DNA of 64,000 nt from Bacteroidetes bacterium UBA7692 (GCA_002482725.1 DLGO01000001.1:1-64000); one strand, 5' to 3'. Positions 1 through 10,581 are shown, counted from the stretch's first letter. Made by a program: numbers and translations. The notes: a model not told the origin generated them from the letters alone.

Positions 1-267
1 ACCGCCAACCACCGCCATTTTTTTGGTGCGGGAGCAGTAGGTAATGATGGGGAAAGTCATTAAAAAACGGCAGACGAAAAATACCCTCAATGGAATATGT
101 GATTTTACCCTCATGGTTTGAATTGCAGGGGATTGATTTACAAGGTGAAAGGGCCTGATTGCAGATGTAAAAATTACCCTCAATTTGGTTTTGTTTTTAC
201 CCTCATTATTTAAAGGGCTTTTGAGGGCGTTTTACCCAAAGCCGCTCAAAATTTTAACTTTGCCGAT
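1..267. repeat. Intergenic region with GG-tract and TGAGGGTA repeats
   Basis: This gene-free stretch upstream of the bestrophin gene opens with 17 bases (1-17) that are the reverse complement of the GG-tract repeat found at 47129 and 47301. It then holds four copies of TACCCTCA (82-89, 106-113, 175-182, 198-205), the reverse complement of the TGAGGGTA motif clustered at 19851-20609. Both motifs lie on the minus strand here. The copy at the left edge may continue outside the window. No open reading frame of note is present. Function unknown. Confidence 0.7.
255..262 (+). promoter_or_regulatory. Bacteroidota -7 promoter box before bestrophin gene
   Basis: TAACTTTG matches the TAnnTTTG consensus of the Bacteroidota housekeeping sigma factor. 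Only five bases separate it from the ATG at 268, so transcription would start at or next to the start codon, giving a leaderless or nearly leaderless mRNA. Inferred from sequence only. Confidence 0.5.
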
Positions 268-1149
268 ATGGTAGATTATAATCCTAAGGATTGGTTTTCA
301 TTTATTGTCAGGTTCCATACCGCGGATACATTCCGCAAGCTGACACCTATGATGTGCGCCATGGGGGCATATTGCGCTGTAGTAGTGTTTATAGAAAAGG
401 AGTTTCTGCACGTAACCAAAGAGAGCCATCTGTCCAGCATATCGGTGATGCACTCTATGCTGGGGTTTGTGATATCGCTGCTACTGGTGTTCCGCACCAA
501 CACTGCCTACGAGCGCTGGTGGGAGGGGCGCAAGCTATGGGGCGCATTGGTAAACAGCTCGCGCAACCTGGCTATAAAGCTGCATGCCATGCTGCCGAAT
601 GCGACAAATGCGGCAGACCGCCATTTCTTCATGCACCTGATACCCAACTATGCCTTTGCGCTGAAGAACCACCTGCGCAGGACAAAGCGGCTGGAGGAGT
701 TTACTGAAACAGCGCTTTTCGGGCACGATGACCATAAGGTAAAGCACACCCCGAACAGGATAGCGCGGTTGATTTTTGAGAAGGTGAACGAACTGAACAA
801 AAGAGGCGTAATAACCAACGAACAGTTTTTGACACTGAGTGCCGAGGTACAGCAGTTTACCGAGATATGCGGCGGCTGCGAGCGGATAAAGAATACGCCC
901 ATACCATTTTCTTATAGCGGATTTATCAAGAAGTTCATCTTCTTTTATATCATGACACTGCCACTGGGCTATGTGTTTGCGGTAGGCTACCTGATCATTC
1001 CCATTGTAGTATTTATCTTCTACGTGCTGGCAAGCCTGGAGTTGATAGCCGAAGAAATAGAAGACCCTTTTGGCTCAGATGCCAACGACCTGCCAACGGA
1101 TACTATTTCCAATGGAATACGTGAATCGGTGTTCGAAATAATGGAATAA
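268..1149 (+). CDS. Bestrophin family ion channel
   Basis: The 293-residue product matches the bacterial bestrophin family (UPF0187/YneE), pentameric inner-membrane channels related to eukaryotic calcium-activated chloride channels. Hydrophobic segments lie near residues 25-45, 60-76 and 220-260, with a long helical cytoplasmic middle part. The typical RTNTAYERWWEGRKLWG block follows the second membrane helix. Bacterial homologues studied so far pass cations or anions, so the ion cannot be predicted. It stands alone, with a probable promoter directly in front of its ATG. Confidence 0.88.
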   Translation: MVDYNPKDWFSFIVRFHTADTFRKLTPMMCAMGAYCAVVVFIEKEFLHVTKESHLSSISVMHSMLGFVISLLLVFRTNTAYERWWEGRKLWGALVNSSRNLAIKLHAMLPNATNAADRHFFMHLIPNYAFALKNHLRRTKRLEEFTETALFGHDDHKVKHTPNRIARLIFEKVNELNKRGVITNEQFLTLSAEVQQFTEICGGCERIKNTPIPFSYSGFIKKFIFFYIMTLPLGYVFAVGYLIIPIVVFIFYVLASLELIAEEIEDPFGSDANDLPTDTISNGIRESVFEIME

Positions 1150-1210
1150 GCACCCCAAAACCTTTTTTAACAGCGCGTGCAGGTACCCCTGCTAAGGTTA
1201 CTACGGGTAA

Positions 1211-2881
<1,671 letters not shown>

Positions 2882-2906
2882 GCCAGAGCAAAAGGATATA
2901 AAACGG

Positions 2907-2936
2907 CAGCGGCGCTCCATGATTGGAGCGCCGCTG
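2907..2936. terminator. Hairpin terminator between convergent genes
   Basis: A perfect 13-bp stem (2907-2919 with 2924-2936) has a four-base loop TGAT. Read on the minus strand it is followed by CGTTTTATATCC, so it best serves the DUF3127 gene ending at 2959. It could also stop the ABC-F transcript coming from the other side. Confidence 0.85.
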
Positions 2937-2958
2937 CTATCTAAAAAAGACCTGAAGT

Positions 2959-3309
2959 TTAGAATGGCAAATCTTCGCCATCCGGAACCCACTGTTTTTC
3001 TTCCTGTGCTACAAAGCCTGAGTCCTGGCTGGAACCACCACCTGCGCCTGCAGAGTCTACTTTCCATGCTTTAACGTCGGTGTACCATTTGCCATTGTAT
3101 TCGCGGCTTTCCACATCGAAAAAGACGTTCAGCTCGCTGCCTACTACCAGTTGGCTTTCGGATATTTTGTCGCCCCAAACGGATACGCAAACCTTTTTAG
3201 GGTATTGGCCGGGAGTTTCGATAATGATGTCTTGTTTTTTCCAGGGGCCGTTCTTGCCTGCACCTGTTTGTGCCGGCAATACCTGAACCAGTCTACCTTT
3301 GATTTCCAT
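2959..3309 (-). CDS. DUF3127 protein with SSB-like C-terminal tail
   Basis: The 116-residue protein matches DUF3127, a small family common in Bacteroidota that is built like an OB fold: short beta strands in residues 1-85 (GRLVQVLPAQTG, KKQDIIIETPG, YTDVKAWKV). A glycine- and serine-rich linker follows, and the protein ends in DGEDLPF. That end resembles the acidic DDDIPF tip of single-stranded DNA-binding protein (SSB), which recruits repair and replication partners. A role in nucleic-acid binding is therefore inferred, not shown. It is monocistronic, with a strong hairpin just after its stop codon. Confidence 0.75.
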   Translation of the reverse strand: MEIKGRLVQVLPAQTGAGKNGPWKKQDIIIETPGQYPKKVCVSVWGDKISESQLVVGSELNVFFDVESREYNGKWYTDVKAWKVDSAGAGGGSSQDSGFVAQEEKQWVPDGEDLPF

Positions 3310-3414
3310 GTTCGTTCTTTTTTTCTTTAATCAGGACTTGCAAATATCGGAGAATACTTCGTTTTATCCGATACAAAAATGTACCTGACTATAACGTTCT
3401 TTAAAATATTGGTT

Positions 3415-3771
3415 TTAAATGATGGTTTCAGTCCATTCATTGAAGAGCTCATCCAGGAATACATTTTCCAACGGAGTGATAGGCTTGGTAGCTTTTACCA
3501 GCTTAACGGCAAACTCTATCAGGTGGAGGCGCTCGGCCTCGGTGCTATCCTGGTAGAAGCTGTCCATCGCTTTCTGGAATTGTGTGAAGTAGTCCTCTTC
3601 CGGAATGGACGCGAGGAATTCTGTTTGTGCATCCAATGATACATGGATGGGGAAGTTCTCGGCTATGTACTCTGCTATAATGCGGTCTTCGCCGATGCTG
3701 AACTTATGGTCTACTGCAGACAGTATCATCAATATATGATAACCTGCTACAGGTTTATTTAACTTAGGCAT
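3415..3771 (-). CDS. TerB-like helical protein
   Basis: The 118-residue all-helical protein has the look of the TerB/tellurite-resistance helical fold: an acidic, soluble protein with a phrase near residues 17-32 (MILSAVDHKFSIGED) that resembles the metal-site helix of TerB proteins. No signal peptide or membrane segment is visible. The assignment rests on motif resemblance and length. Family members sit in stress-response and surveillance contexts, but nothing next to this gene narrows its role. An A/T-rich region of about 80 bases lies upstream. Confidence 0.55.
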   Translation of the reverse strand: MPKLNKPVAGYHILMILSAVDHKFSIGEDRIIAEYIAENFPIHVSLDAQTEFLASIPEEDYFTQFQKAMDSFYQDSTEAERLHLIEFAVKLVKATKPITPLENVFLDELFNEWTETII

Positions 3772-3850
3772 ATTGTGTGTTTTCTTTTATAAAGATAAAT
3801 ATCATTTAGTTATTACACTAAACAATAAATACGATGGGCCTTTTTAAAAT

Positions 3851-5281
3851 TTAACCTTTCAGGAACTCTGCAAACCACTTGCCGGAGTCTTTGATGGTGC
3901 GCTGCTGTGTGTTGAAGTCGACACCAACCATGCCAAAGCGTGGCCTGTAGCCCTCTGCCCACTCGAAGTTGTCGAGGAAACTCCATACGAAGTAGCCATC
4001 TACTTTTATGCCTTCTTTTTTGGCGCGCAATACCTGCTTCAGGTAGTCCTGTATAAACTTGGTGCGCTCTGCATCATGGATAGCACCGTCTACGTTTTCG
4101 TCTTTGAAGGCAGCCCCGTTTTCGGTAACGATGAGCTTCTTAATCTTGGGATACGCGGCAAACTGTTTCAGCACCTGGTATATACCCTCTGGGTAAACCT
4201 CCCAGTTCATTTCGGTGATGGGGTGGCCCAGCTTCTTGGGCTTGATGTTGAGCGCATGCAGCATAGGCACAATGCCCAGGTATTTGGCAACTATGCGGGT
4301 GTAGTTCTGCACGCCTATGAAGTCGAAGTCGAACTCCATTTTTTGAGCATCATCCTCTTTGGTGTACTTCTCCATACGCCACAGAGCAGGCAGGTCTTTA
4401 ACAGGATATCCCATGCCCAAAACAGGCTCTACGAACAGACGGTTGATGAGCACGTCGCTGCGGCGCACCGCATCGGCATTCAGCTTTGTGTCTTTCCATG
4501 CTTCTACAGGGCTGCAGGAGAAGGTGGTGCCTATGTTGGCATCCTTAACTGTACTGCGCAAAGCACGACCACCGGCACCATGAGACATAACGGCATGGTG
4601 CACAGCAGGGAAGAAATTCTTGTAGCCAAACTTGCCCGGGGCATGGATGCCCAGCAGGTAACCAAGGCCGGTGAAAGCCATAGGCTCATTGAACACCATC
4701 CAGTTTTTGACCCTGTCGCCAAAGCTGCGTCCACAGAGACCAACGTAGTCCTCGAACCACTTGATAGAATCGCGGTTTACCCAGCCGCCTTTTTCCTGCA
4801 AGGCTTGCGGCAGGTCCCAGTGGTAGCAGGTAACCCAAGGCTCTACGCCTTCCTTCAGGCATTTGTCTATGAGGCGGTTGTAGAAGTCGATACCTTTTTG
4901 ATTTGGAGTGCCTGTGCCTGTTGGCAACACGCGGCTCCAACCTATAGAGAAGCGGGAGGCCGGGATGTTCATCTTGCGCATCAGCTCGATGTCGCTCTCG
5001 TACTTATGGTAAAAGTCGCAGGCCACGTCACCGTTTTCGCGGGTCTTTACCTTGTTCTTTTTGGTATGGGTGAAATGATCCCAGATGCTTTCTCCTTTGC
5101 CATCCTGGTCCCAGGCACCTTCTATCTGGTAGGCCGCGGTAGCAGTACCCCAAATGAAGTCTTTGCCAAAGTCGCTGCGCTTCAGCTCTTCATCTGCAAG
5201 CACCTTTGCCATTAAACACTTTGGCAGCATTGCACCTGCTGCCAGCATTGCGCTAACCTTTAGCCACTCTTCTCTGGTCAT
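3851..5281 (-). CDS. GH1 family beta-glucosidase, probably exported
   Basis: The 476-residue protein is a complete glycoside hydrolase family 1 enzyme that removes terminal beta-linked sugars by a retaining mechanism. The acid/base glutamate lies in NEP (E199) and the nucleophile in VTENG (E387). FIWGTATAAYQIEG near residue 42 and the WSFLDNFEW block near the C terminus are family hallmarks. Residues 1-29 form an extra leader, TREEWLKVSAMLAAGAM, which looks like a twin-arginine signal whose second arginine has become glutamate. Export to the periplasm is inferred. Substrate is not predictable. No SusC/SusD pair or other glycan genes adjoin it. Confidence 0.92.
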   Translation of the reverse strand: MTREEWLKVSAMLAAGAMLPKCLMAKVLADEELKRSDFGKDFIWGTATAAYQIEGAWDQDGKGESIWDHFTHTKKNKVKTRENGDVACDFYHKYESDIELMRKMNIPASRFSIGWSRVLPTGTGTPNQKGIDFYNRLIDKCLKEGVEPWVTCYHWDLPQALQEKGGWVNRDSIKWFEDYVGLCGRSFGDRVKNWMVFNEPMAFTGLGYLLGIHAPGKFGYKNFFPAVHHAVMSHGAGGRALRSTVKDANIGTTFSCSPVEAWKDTKLNADAVRRSDVLINRLFVEPVLGMGYPVKDLPALWRMEKYTKEDDAQKMEFDFDFIGVQNYTRIVAKYLGIVPMLHALNIKPKKLGHPITEMNWEVYPEGIYQVLKQFAAYPKIKKLIVTENGAAFKDENVDGAIHDAERTKFIQDYLKQVLRAKKEGIKVDGYFVWSFLDNFEWAEGYRPRFGMVGVDFNTQQRTIKDSGKWFAEFLKG

Positions 5282-5338
5282 AAAAATGAAGTTTTGGTAA
5301 ACTAACTGCTCAATATTAATCTAAAAAACGGTTGTAAG

Positions 5339-5851
5339 CTATCTGTTTTTCTCCGCTTTAAGGGCACGTGACATTTCGGGATAGCCCTGCTTTTTCAGCA
5401 AGGCATTTATCATATTGGAAATGCGGCGGGCTTTTGTTTCGGGAGTCTTTGCAGACTCTACCCATTTGGAAAAGTAGTTTTGGTGCGAAGGGGTGAGCGA
5501 CCTGAAGAACTCCAGCGCTTTGGGTTCCAGTTCCAGGCATTCCATCACATCGCCCGATGGAAGAACGGGGGAATCATCCACCGAAAGCTGAGCCTCCAGC
5601 ATGGCACCTTTGTTCTTTGCAAGTGCCTTGCGCATATCGGCATTTACAGGCAGTATGAAAGTGCCATCGCCCATGGGCATAACGGCTACCTGCTTTATGG
5701 CAAGGCTATCCAGCTTGCCCTTTACGCGGAAGGCTTTTTTGTTGCCGGGAAGCAGCTCTTCGGCCAGGTCGTGCGGCAGGACAATATAGATCCAGCCTGT
5801 CTTTTCGCCCTTCTCACCAAACTTAAGCATAGGTGCTGTATATCGTATCAT
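5339..5851 (-). CDS. YdeI/OmpD-associated family protein with DUF1905-like domain
   Basis: The 170-residue cytoplasmic protein has an N-terminal beta-barrel-like part (about residues 5-90) of the DUF1905 type and a C-terminal helical segment. That segment holds the phrase LTPSHQNYFSKWVESAKTPETKARRI, shown here only to name the motif, typical of the YdeI/OmpD-associated (bacteriocin-protection-like) family. The biochemical role of this family is not established. The gene is transcribed away from nhaA, sharing a 58-base divergent region. Assignment rests on recognised motif pattern. Confidence 0.72.
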   Translation of the reverse strand: MIRYTAPMLKFGEKGEKTGWIYIVLPHDLAEELLPGNKKAFRVKGKLDSLAIKQVAVMPMGDGTFILPVNADMRKALAKNKGAMLEAQLSVDDSPVLPSGDVMECLELEPKALEFFRSLTPSHQNYFSKWVESAKTPETKARRISNMINALLKKQGYPEMSRALKAEKNR

Positions 5852-5909
5852 AAGCCGTAATGTGGAGCCAAAGTTATGAGGTTAGGTCCAATTGTAGTGA
5901 GGCTTCTTT

Positions 5910-7103
5910 ATGTTTGTACCCATGATAAAGAAACTGGTTAAGCAGCTTGATAAGCGATTTGCAGAATTCCTGAGCTATCAGCAGTCGGCAGGCATACTTA
6001 TAATACTGGCTACGGTTGTATCGCTGATAATGGCCAATACTCCATTGCTACATGCGATAGAAGCGTTCTGGCATATTCCGTTGGGCTGGCGTTTCAGCGG
6101 TTTGGGGTTTTCGCTTACTACACATGAGTGGGTGAATGACGGGCTGATGGCAGTGTTCTTTTTTCTGGTAGGGCTTGAAATAAAAAGAGAGGTGCTGGGA
6201 GGTGAACTGTCTTCTGTTAAGATGGCTACCCTGCCGATAGTTGCAGCAATAGGAGGCATGATAGTGCCTGCATTGATATACTATTCGATTAACTTTTCCA
6301 ATCCGGATACTTCTCATGGATGGGGAATACCAATGGCTACGGATATAGCTTTCGCATTGGCCATATTATTACTAGCCGGAGACAAAGTGCCACCTTCGCT
6401 AAAGCTATTGCTGACGTCGTTGGCTGTGGTAGATGATCTGGGTGCCATTGTAGTGATAGCGGCATTTTACTCCGGTGGTTTGGCATGGAGTTATCTCGGA
6501 GCTGCGGTACTAGTGGTACTGATACTGGCAGCCATGAACTATGCAGGTGTTAAGCGGTTTGTATTTTACCTGATACCAGGCATAGTGCTATGGTACCTGG
6601 TGTATAAATCGGGCATACATGCTACGATAGCAGGTGTGGTGCTGGCTATATTTATCCCATACGGAAAAGGCGAAGATTCGTCTACTCTGATGAAGCTGGA
6701 GCACGCGCTGAATAGGCCAGTTAACTTCATGATATTGCCATTGTTTGCATTATCTAACACACTTATTCCTTTGTCGGGCGACATGATTCAAGGGCTGGGT
6801 AGTGCTATGAGCATTGGCATATTTGCTGGTTTGGTGATAGGCAAGCCATTGGGCATAAGTTTGTTTACGTGGCTGGCATTGAAAACAGGCCTGAGCAAGC
6901 TTAGCGGAGGAGCTAATATGAAGCAGATAATCAGTGTTAGTATACTTGGGGGTATCGGTTTTACGATGAGCATTTTTGTGGCATTGCTGGCATTTAAAAA
7001 CCCTGCTTATATTGATGCTGCAAAGCTGAGCATTCTGATTTCCTCTGCGGTGGCTGCCGTAGGTGGCTTATTGGTTTTGAGGTTGAGCAGTGCAAAGGAG
7101 TAA
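5910..7103 (+). CDS. nhaA: Na+/H+ antiporter NhaA
   Basis: The 397-residue protein is a full-length NhaA, which expels sodium or lithium in exchange for protons and controls cytoplasmic pH. About twelve hydrophobic helices are visible. The paired aspartates of the ion-binding site are in LAVVDDLGA (near residues 170-178), and the family phrase MATDIAFALAILLL precedes them. The C-terminal GGIGFTMSIFVALLAF is also typical. Translation could start at 5910 or at the second ATG at 5922 (MIKKLVKQLD); I keep the first. Single gene. Confidence 0.95.
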   Translation: MFVPMIKKLVKQLDKRFAEFLSYQQSAGILIILATVVSLIMANTPLLHAIEAFWHIPLGWRFSGLGFSLTTHEWVNDGLMAVFFFLVGLEIKREVLGGELSSVKMATLPIVAAIGGMIVPALIYYSINFSNPDTSHGWGIPMATDIAFALAILLLAGDKVPPSLKLLLTSLAVVDDLGAIVVIAAFYSGGLAWSYLGAAVLVVLILAAMNYAGVKRFVFYLIPGIVLWYLVYKSGIHATIAGVVLAIFIPYGKGEDSSTLMKLEHALNRPVNFMILPLFALSNTLIPLSGDMIQGLGSAMSIGIFAGLVIGKPLGISLFTWLALKTGLSKLSGGANMKQIISVSILGGIGFTMSIFVALLAFKNPAYIDAAKLSILISSAVAAVGGLLVLRLSSAKE

Positions 7104-7192
7104 CACTGCAAAATCACAATAGATGATATTAAGCTAACAATATTGCAACACAACTATTATATTCGACATCATATTAATCAAATCAGACAGTT

Positions 7193-8659
7193 ATGAAAAA
7201 TAATCTTTTACTCGGAGCATGTTTGCTGATAAGCAGTGTGGGATTCGGCCAACGATACCTGACGCCACAGTTCAGCAATGTGACAGTTACAAAAAACGTT
7301 GTTTACGGAAAAAACTATGGATATGGCAGTGCTTTTTCTGCATTAGAAGACCTGAAGATGGATGTATATCTGCCGGATGGTGATACCGCAAGCAAGCGCC
7401 CTGTAATCATATTCGGACATGCGGGATCTTACCTGACTCTATACCCATGGGGAATAAAAGAACAGTACAGCGTAGTGGAGCTATGCACACGATTTGCCAA
7501 GCTGGGCTATGTAGCAGTATCTATTGATTACCGTCTTGGCTGGAGTGCCGGCGACCCTGTTGACAAGGTGCGTGAGAAGACCATTATAAATGCAGTATAC
7601 CTTGCAGGGCAGGATTATAAAACAGCTATTCGTTATTTCAAGAAAGATGCATATACGGACAACCTGTGGAAGGCAGACCCATGTAAAGTATTCATAGCGG
7701 GTACTAACTCGGGAGGTTACTCTGCACTGGCAGCAGGCAACCTGGATAAAACAAGTGAGCTGTCTCAACTGAAATTTTTGGATGCACAAGGACAGCCTTA
7801 TATCAACCAGGCGATAAGCGGTGATTTTGAAGGCTATGGTGGCACCAAAAACTATGACAACCACAAAGGCTACTCGAATAAGTTTGTGGGTACCCTGGCA
7901 TTGGGTGCTGCAACGGGAGATACCACATGGGTTGAGGCAGGTGACCCACCGGTAGTTGCTTTTCACGGAACAAAAGAAACTACTACACCCTATAATAAGG
8001 CGATAGTTATCACATCAAGCGGTACTGCAATTATAGAAGTGTTCGGTTCGGGTGATTTTATGCCAAGACATGAGAGATTGGGTAACAATAATGTGTTTAA
8101 TGTTGCCGGAATGCCAGTAGCGCCTAAGAACGGGTATAATGACAACAACAATAACTTCATACAGACCAATGTGGTAAACGGACTGTATCCTTTATACGGC
8201 GAAGGATTTGAGCCATGGAGCTGGTACGATGGAGCTCAACCTGTGAGTGATCCGGACAATAAGCTTAATCCGGGTGCTTCCCAAACCAAGGGGATGAAAT
8301 ACATTGATACCATTATGGCTTATACTGCGCCAAGGTTCAATGCAATAATAGAAGCAACAGCTTCCGATTGTGTATATACTGTAGGTATAGAAGAAGCAAA
8401 CAAGATTGATGAGGCTGCCTATACCATGGTGCCAAATCCTGCGAGCAACACGATTACAGTATTTACCAAAGACATTAAGGGAGATATAGCTTCAGTAACC
8501 TTGTTTGATGTAAACGGAAGGGCAGTTAAGTCTTTGAATGGCTTTGAATACAACTATGCCGTGATGAATGTAGAAGATGTGCCGAATGGTATGTACTTCC
8601 TGCAAATAGCAAATAAAAATGGAGCTGTAGCAACTAAGAAGGCGATAATACAGCGATAG
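7193..8659 (+). CDS. Secreted alpha/beta hydrolase with T9SS type A sorting domain
   Basis: The 488-residue protein starts with a signal peptide ending near SVGFGQ (residue 20). A hydrolase domain follows, with an HG-like oxyanion motif (GHAGS, 75-79) and a nucleophile elbow GTNSGG (S173), as in carboxylesterase or BD-FAE type feruloyl/acetyl esterases. The last 75 residues (from VPNPASN, about 414) form a type A C-terminal sorting domain that directs T9SS export and attachment or release at the cell surface. It is therefore a surface or extracellular esterase; substrate unknown. Monocistronic, 89 bases after nhaA. Confidence 0.85.
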   Translation: MKNNLLLGACLLISSVGFGQRYLTPQFSNVTVTKNVVYGKNYGYGSAFSALEDLKMDVYLPDGDTASKRPVIIFGHAGSYLTLYPWGIKEQYSVVELCTRFAKLGYVAVSIDYRLGWSAGDPVDKVREKTIINAVYLAGQDYKTAIRYFKKDAYTDNLWKADPCKVFIAGTNSGGYSALAAGNLDKTSELSQLKFLDAQGQPYINQAISGDFEGYGGTKNYDNHKGYSNKFVGTLALGAATGDTTWVEAGDPPVVAFHGTKETTTPYNKAIVITSSGTAIIEVFGSGDFMPRHERLGNNNVFNVAGMPVAPKNGYNDNNNNFIQTNVVNGLYPLYGEGFEPWSWYDGAQPVSDPDNKLNPGASQTKGMKYIDTIMAYTAPRFNAIIEATASDCVYTVGIEEANKIDEAAYTMVPNPASNTITVFTKDIKGDIASVTLFDVNGRAVKSLNGFEYNYAVMNVEDVPNGMYFLQIANKNGAVATKKAIIQR

Positions 8660-8723
8660 ATTATAGCGTAAAGTTTTGGAAGGGGGACGATGGTGAAAGC
8701 TGTCTTCCCTCTTTTATTTTGCA

Positions 8724-9092
8724 CTATAAATAGTCGCTGAGGAAGTTCAATAGGTATTTGCCAAAGATAAGCAGGCCTACTGCTATCGATGTAATAGCTG
8801 CAATAAGTACTGCGGCAGCACCTAAATCCTTAGCCTGCTTGGCAAGTGGATGAATGGATGGAGATGCTAGGTCTACCACTTTTTCTATGGCAGAATTGAC
8901 TACCTCTGTGGCGATGACGAAGCCACAAACCAATATGACAATGAGCCACTCATTGAAAGTAATATTGCAGATAAGACCTGCCGCGATAACGCATAGAAAC
9001 ACGGTGAAATGGATGCGAAGATTGGGCTGCTCCTTTGCGGCAGTATTCAATCCTTCTATGGCAAACCCTAAGCTTTTCAGGAATCTCTTCAT
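8724..9092 (-). CDS. dgkA: Diacylglycerol/undecaprenol kinase, DgkA family
   Basis: The 122-residue integral membrane kinase has three hydrophobic helices and the family signature ATEVVNSAIEKVVDLA (about residues 61-76) with the conserved Glu, Asn and Glu active-site residues. Enzymes of this family phosphorylate diacylglycerol, or undecaprenol in Gram-positive relatives, recycling lipid carriers for envelope polymers. It is the last gene of a minus-strand operon, two bases after the SnoaL-like gene. The upstream glycosyltransferase fits a lipid-linked glycan or glycolipid role. Confidence 0.9.
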   Translation of the reverse strand: MKRFLKSLGFAIEGLNTAAKEQPNLRIHFTVFLCVIAAGLICNITFNEWLIVILVCGFVIATEVVNSAIEKVVDLASPSIHPLAKQAKDLGAAAVLIAAITSIAVGLLIFGKYLLNFLSDYL

Positions 9093-9094
9093 GA

Positions 9095-9451
9095 TTATTT
9101 GTAGTGTGCGTATACTTCTGTTATCTCAAGTTTAGAATTCAGTATAAACGTTTCTGAAGCTAAAAGATTATTGACGCTTCTGTAATGTATTACAAATGAA
9201 CTTGAACCGCACAGTATTTCGAACAGCTCAAATTTTAAGTAGGGATAAGCCTCTAATGCTTTTGAAAAGTAAGCGCGCAGGTTGTCTTTTCCTTCAAGCA
9301 ATCCATCCGGATTACCTGTAAGCCGTTGTACAAAAGGGGAGTGGAAAATTATACCGGCACTATAGTGCTTGAGTATATCTTCCAGATTATGTGCATTCCA
9401 TGCAGTCAGCCATTCATTAGCTATTTGTTCCGCGTCAGTTCGATTCATCAT
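9095..9451 (-). CDS. SnoaL-like / NTF2-fold protein
   Basis: The 118-residue protein has the short cone-shaped NTF2 fold of the SnoaL-like family, recognisable by ANEWLTAWNAHNLEDILKHY at residues 12-31 and IIFHSPF shortly after. Members are small ligand-binding domains or isomerases of very varied function. The gene overlaps the upstream glycosyltransferase by four bases (ATGA) and is followed two bases later by dgkA, so the three are translated as one operon. No specific function can be assigned. Confidence 0.75.
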   Translation of the reverse strand: MMNRTDAEQIANEWLTAWNAHNLEDILKHYSAGIIFHSPFVQRLTGNPDGLLEGKDNLRAYFSKALEAYPYLKFELFEILCGSSSFVIHYRSVNNLLASETFILNSKLEITEVYAHYK

Positions 9452-10527
9452 AACAACTCCAATTTTAGTGATGCAATTCTCTCAGTTAAAAGTAGGTTTT
9501 GTTTAGGTTCCGGAGAAAAGCCTTTAGCTGAATGCGCTTTCTTCAGGTCTTCCTTCAGGTTTAGGTTTTGCTGCGATACGGTATGCGCGATTTTCTTTTC
9601 TGAAAGGCTTTTTGCGAGATACTGTTGCTCTGTTTGCCCGGGGGTGGGAATCAAGATGGCTTTACCTCCTACAGTATGCAGGTCCATGATAGTACTGTAT
9701 CCGCTGCGGGCAACGACCACGCTGCTTTGCAACATGAGTTCGTTCAATGCTGCGGCATCCATATAATCCGCTTCCTCTACAAGCTCATTCAGGTTTTTGA
9801 TAGTGGTACTAGTGGGAATGCCCCTAATGATGATGGCGCGTTTGTTTAGTTGAAGTAGTTGCTCCCTGATTATGTTTTCCAGGATTGTGCGCTGAGGCTC
9901 CGGGCCGGATAGAATTGCTGCCACATCGTACTTCTTTTCAGCAGCGCCTCTTTTCATACGCGAAAGTATGCCTATGAAATCAACGTTTAAGCCTGTGTCA
10001 TGTGACAGTTCTCCCGACAGGTTGTTTTTGCCTTCTATGTCCGGAACCCAGCAAGAGTCGAAATTGGCTATCCGGGATTTGTTGAATGTAAATACTAGCT
10101 GTTGGAGCAAGCCAAAACCATCCGGCATCAATATGTTCAATTGATGCGTGATGAAGATGCTCTTCACCTTGGCAGAATAGCAGCCGTAGCGGTTGTCGGA
10201 TATTATGGCAGCAGCGCTGTGTTTTTTGACCAGCTTTTGAATTGTGCTATGCTCTGCTTTAATAGCCCGGATAAATTTAGGTAGCTGAAGCGCCATCTTG
10301 AGCATAATGCGATCGCCATTAGCATAAGTAGCGTTGTATCCCGGTAAGGTTTCGAAAGGAAGTTCGCTGAAAGATCCTCTCAAAACGGCAAGTGCATGGC
10401 CATCGCTGCACAGCACCACATTGAAATTTTGTGCAAGTAGTTCGTATATAATCGGAATACATCGGGTGGCATGCCCTATACCCCAATTCAAAACACATAC
10501 TAAAACAGTTGGTTGCTTGGATTGCAA
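9448..10527 (-). CDS. Glycosyltransferase, GT-B fold (MurG/MGT-like)
   Basis: The 359-residue protein resembles MurG- and MGT-like glycosyltransferases. It opens with a strand and glycine-rich loop (VLVCVLNWGIGHATRCIPI, residues 9-27). A C-terminal nucleotide-sugar-binding region holds VVARSGYSTIMDLHTVGGKAILIPTPGQTEQ, cited to name the motif. Such enzymes transfer a sugar from a nucleotide donor to a lipid or other acceptor at the membrane. It heads the operon with the SnoaL-like gene and dgkA, suggesting a glycolipid or carrier-lipid substrate. It is divergent from the small lipoprotein gene at 10582. Confidence 0.82.
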   Translation of the reverse strand: MQSKQPTVLVCVLNWGIGHATRCIPIIYELLAQNFNVVLCSDGHALAVLRGSFSELPFETLPGYNATYANGDRIMLKMALQLPKFIRAIKAEHSTIQKLVKKHSAAAIISDNRYGCYSAKVKSIFITHQLNILMPDGFGLLQQLVFTFNKSRIANFDSCWVPDIEGKNNLSGELSHDTGLNVDFIGILSRMKRGAAEKKYDVAAILSGPEPQRTILENIIREQLLQLNKRAIIIRGIPTSTTIKNLNELVEEADYMDAAALNELMLQSSVVVARSGYSTIMDLHTVGGKAILIPTPGQTEQQYLAKSLSEKKIAHTVSQQNLNLKEDLKKAHSAKGFSPEPKQNLLLTERIASLKLELL

Positions 10528-10581
10528 ATTCTATCTTCGTTTAGTGCAACTTACACTATAAAACTGCGTTGTACAAATGGC

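Noticed and set aside
4076..5215. Plus-strand open frame of 379 codons
   Set aside because: It lies antisense within the GH1 gene, has no family likeness and mirrors the codon bias of that gene, so it is a shadow.
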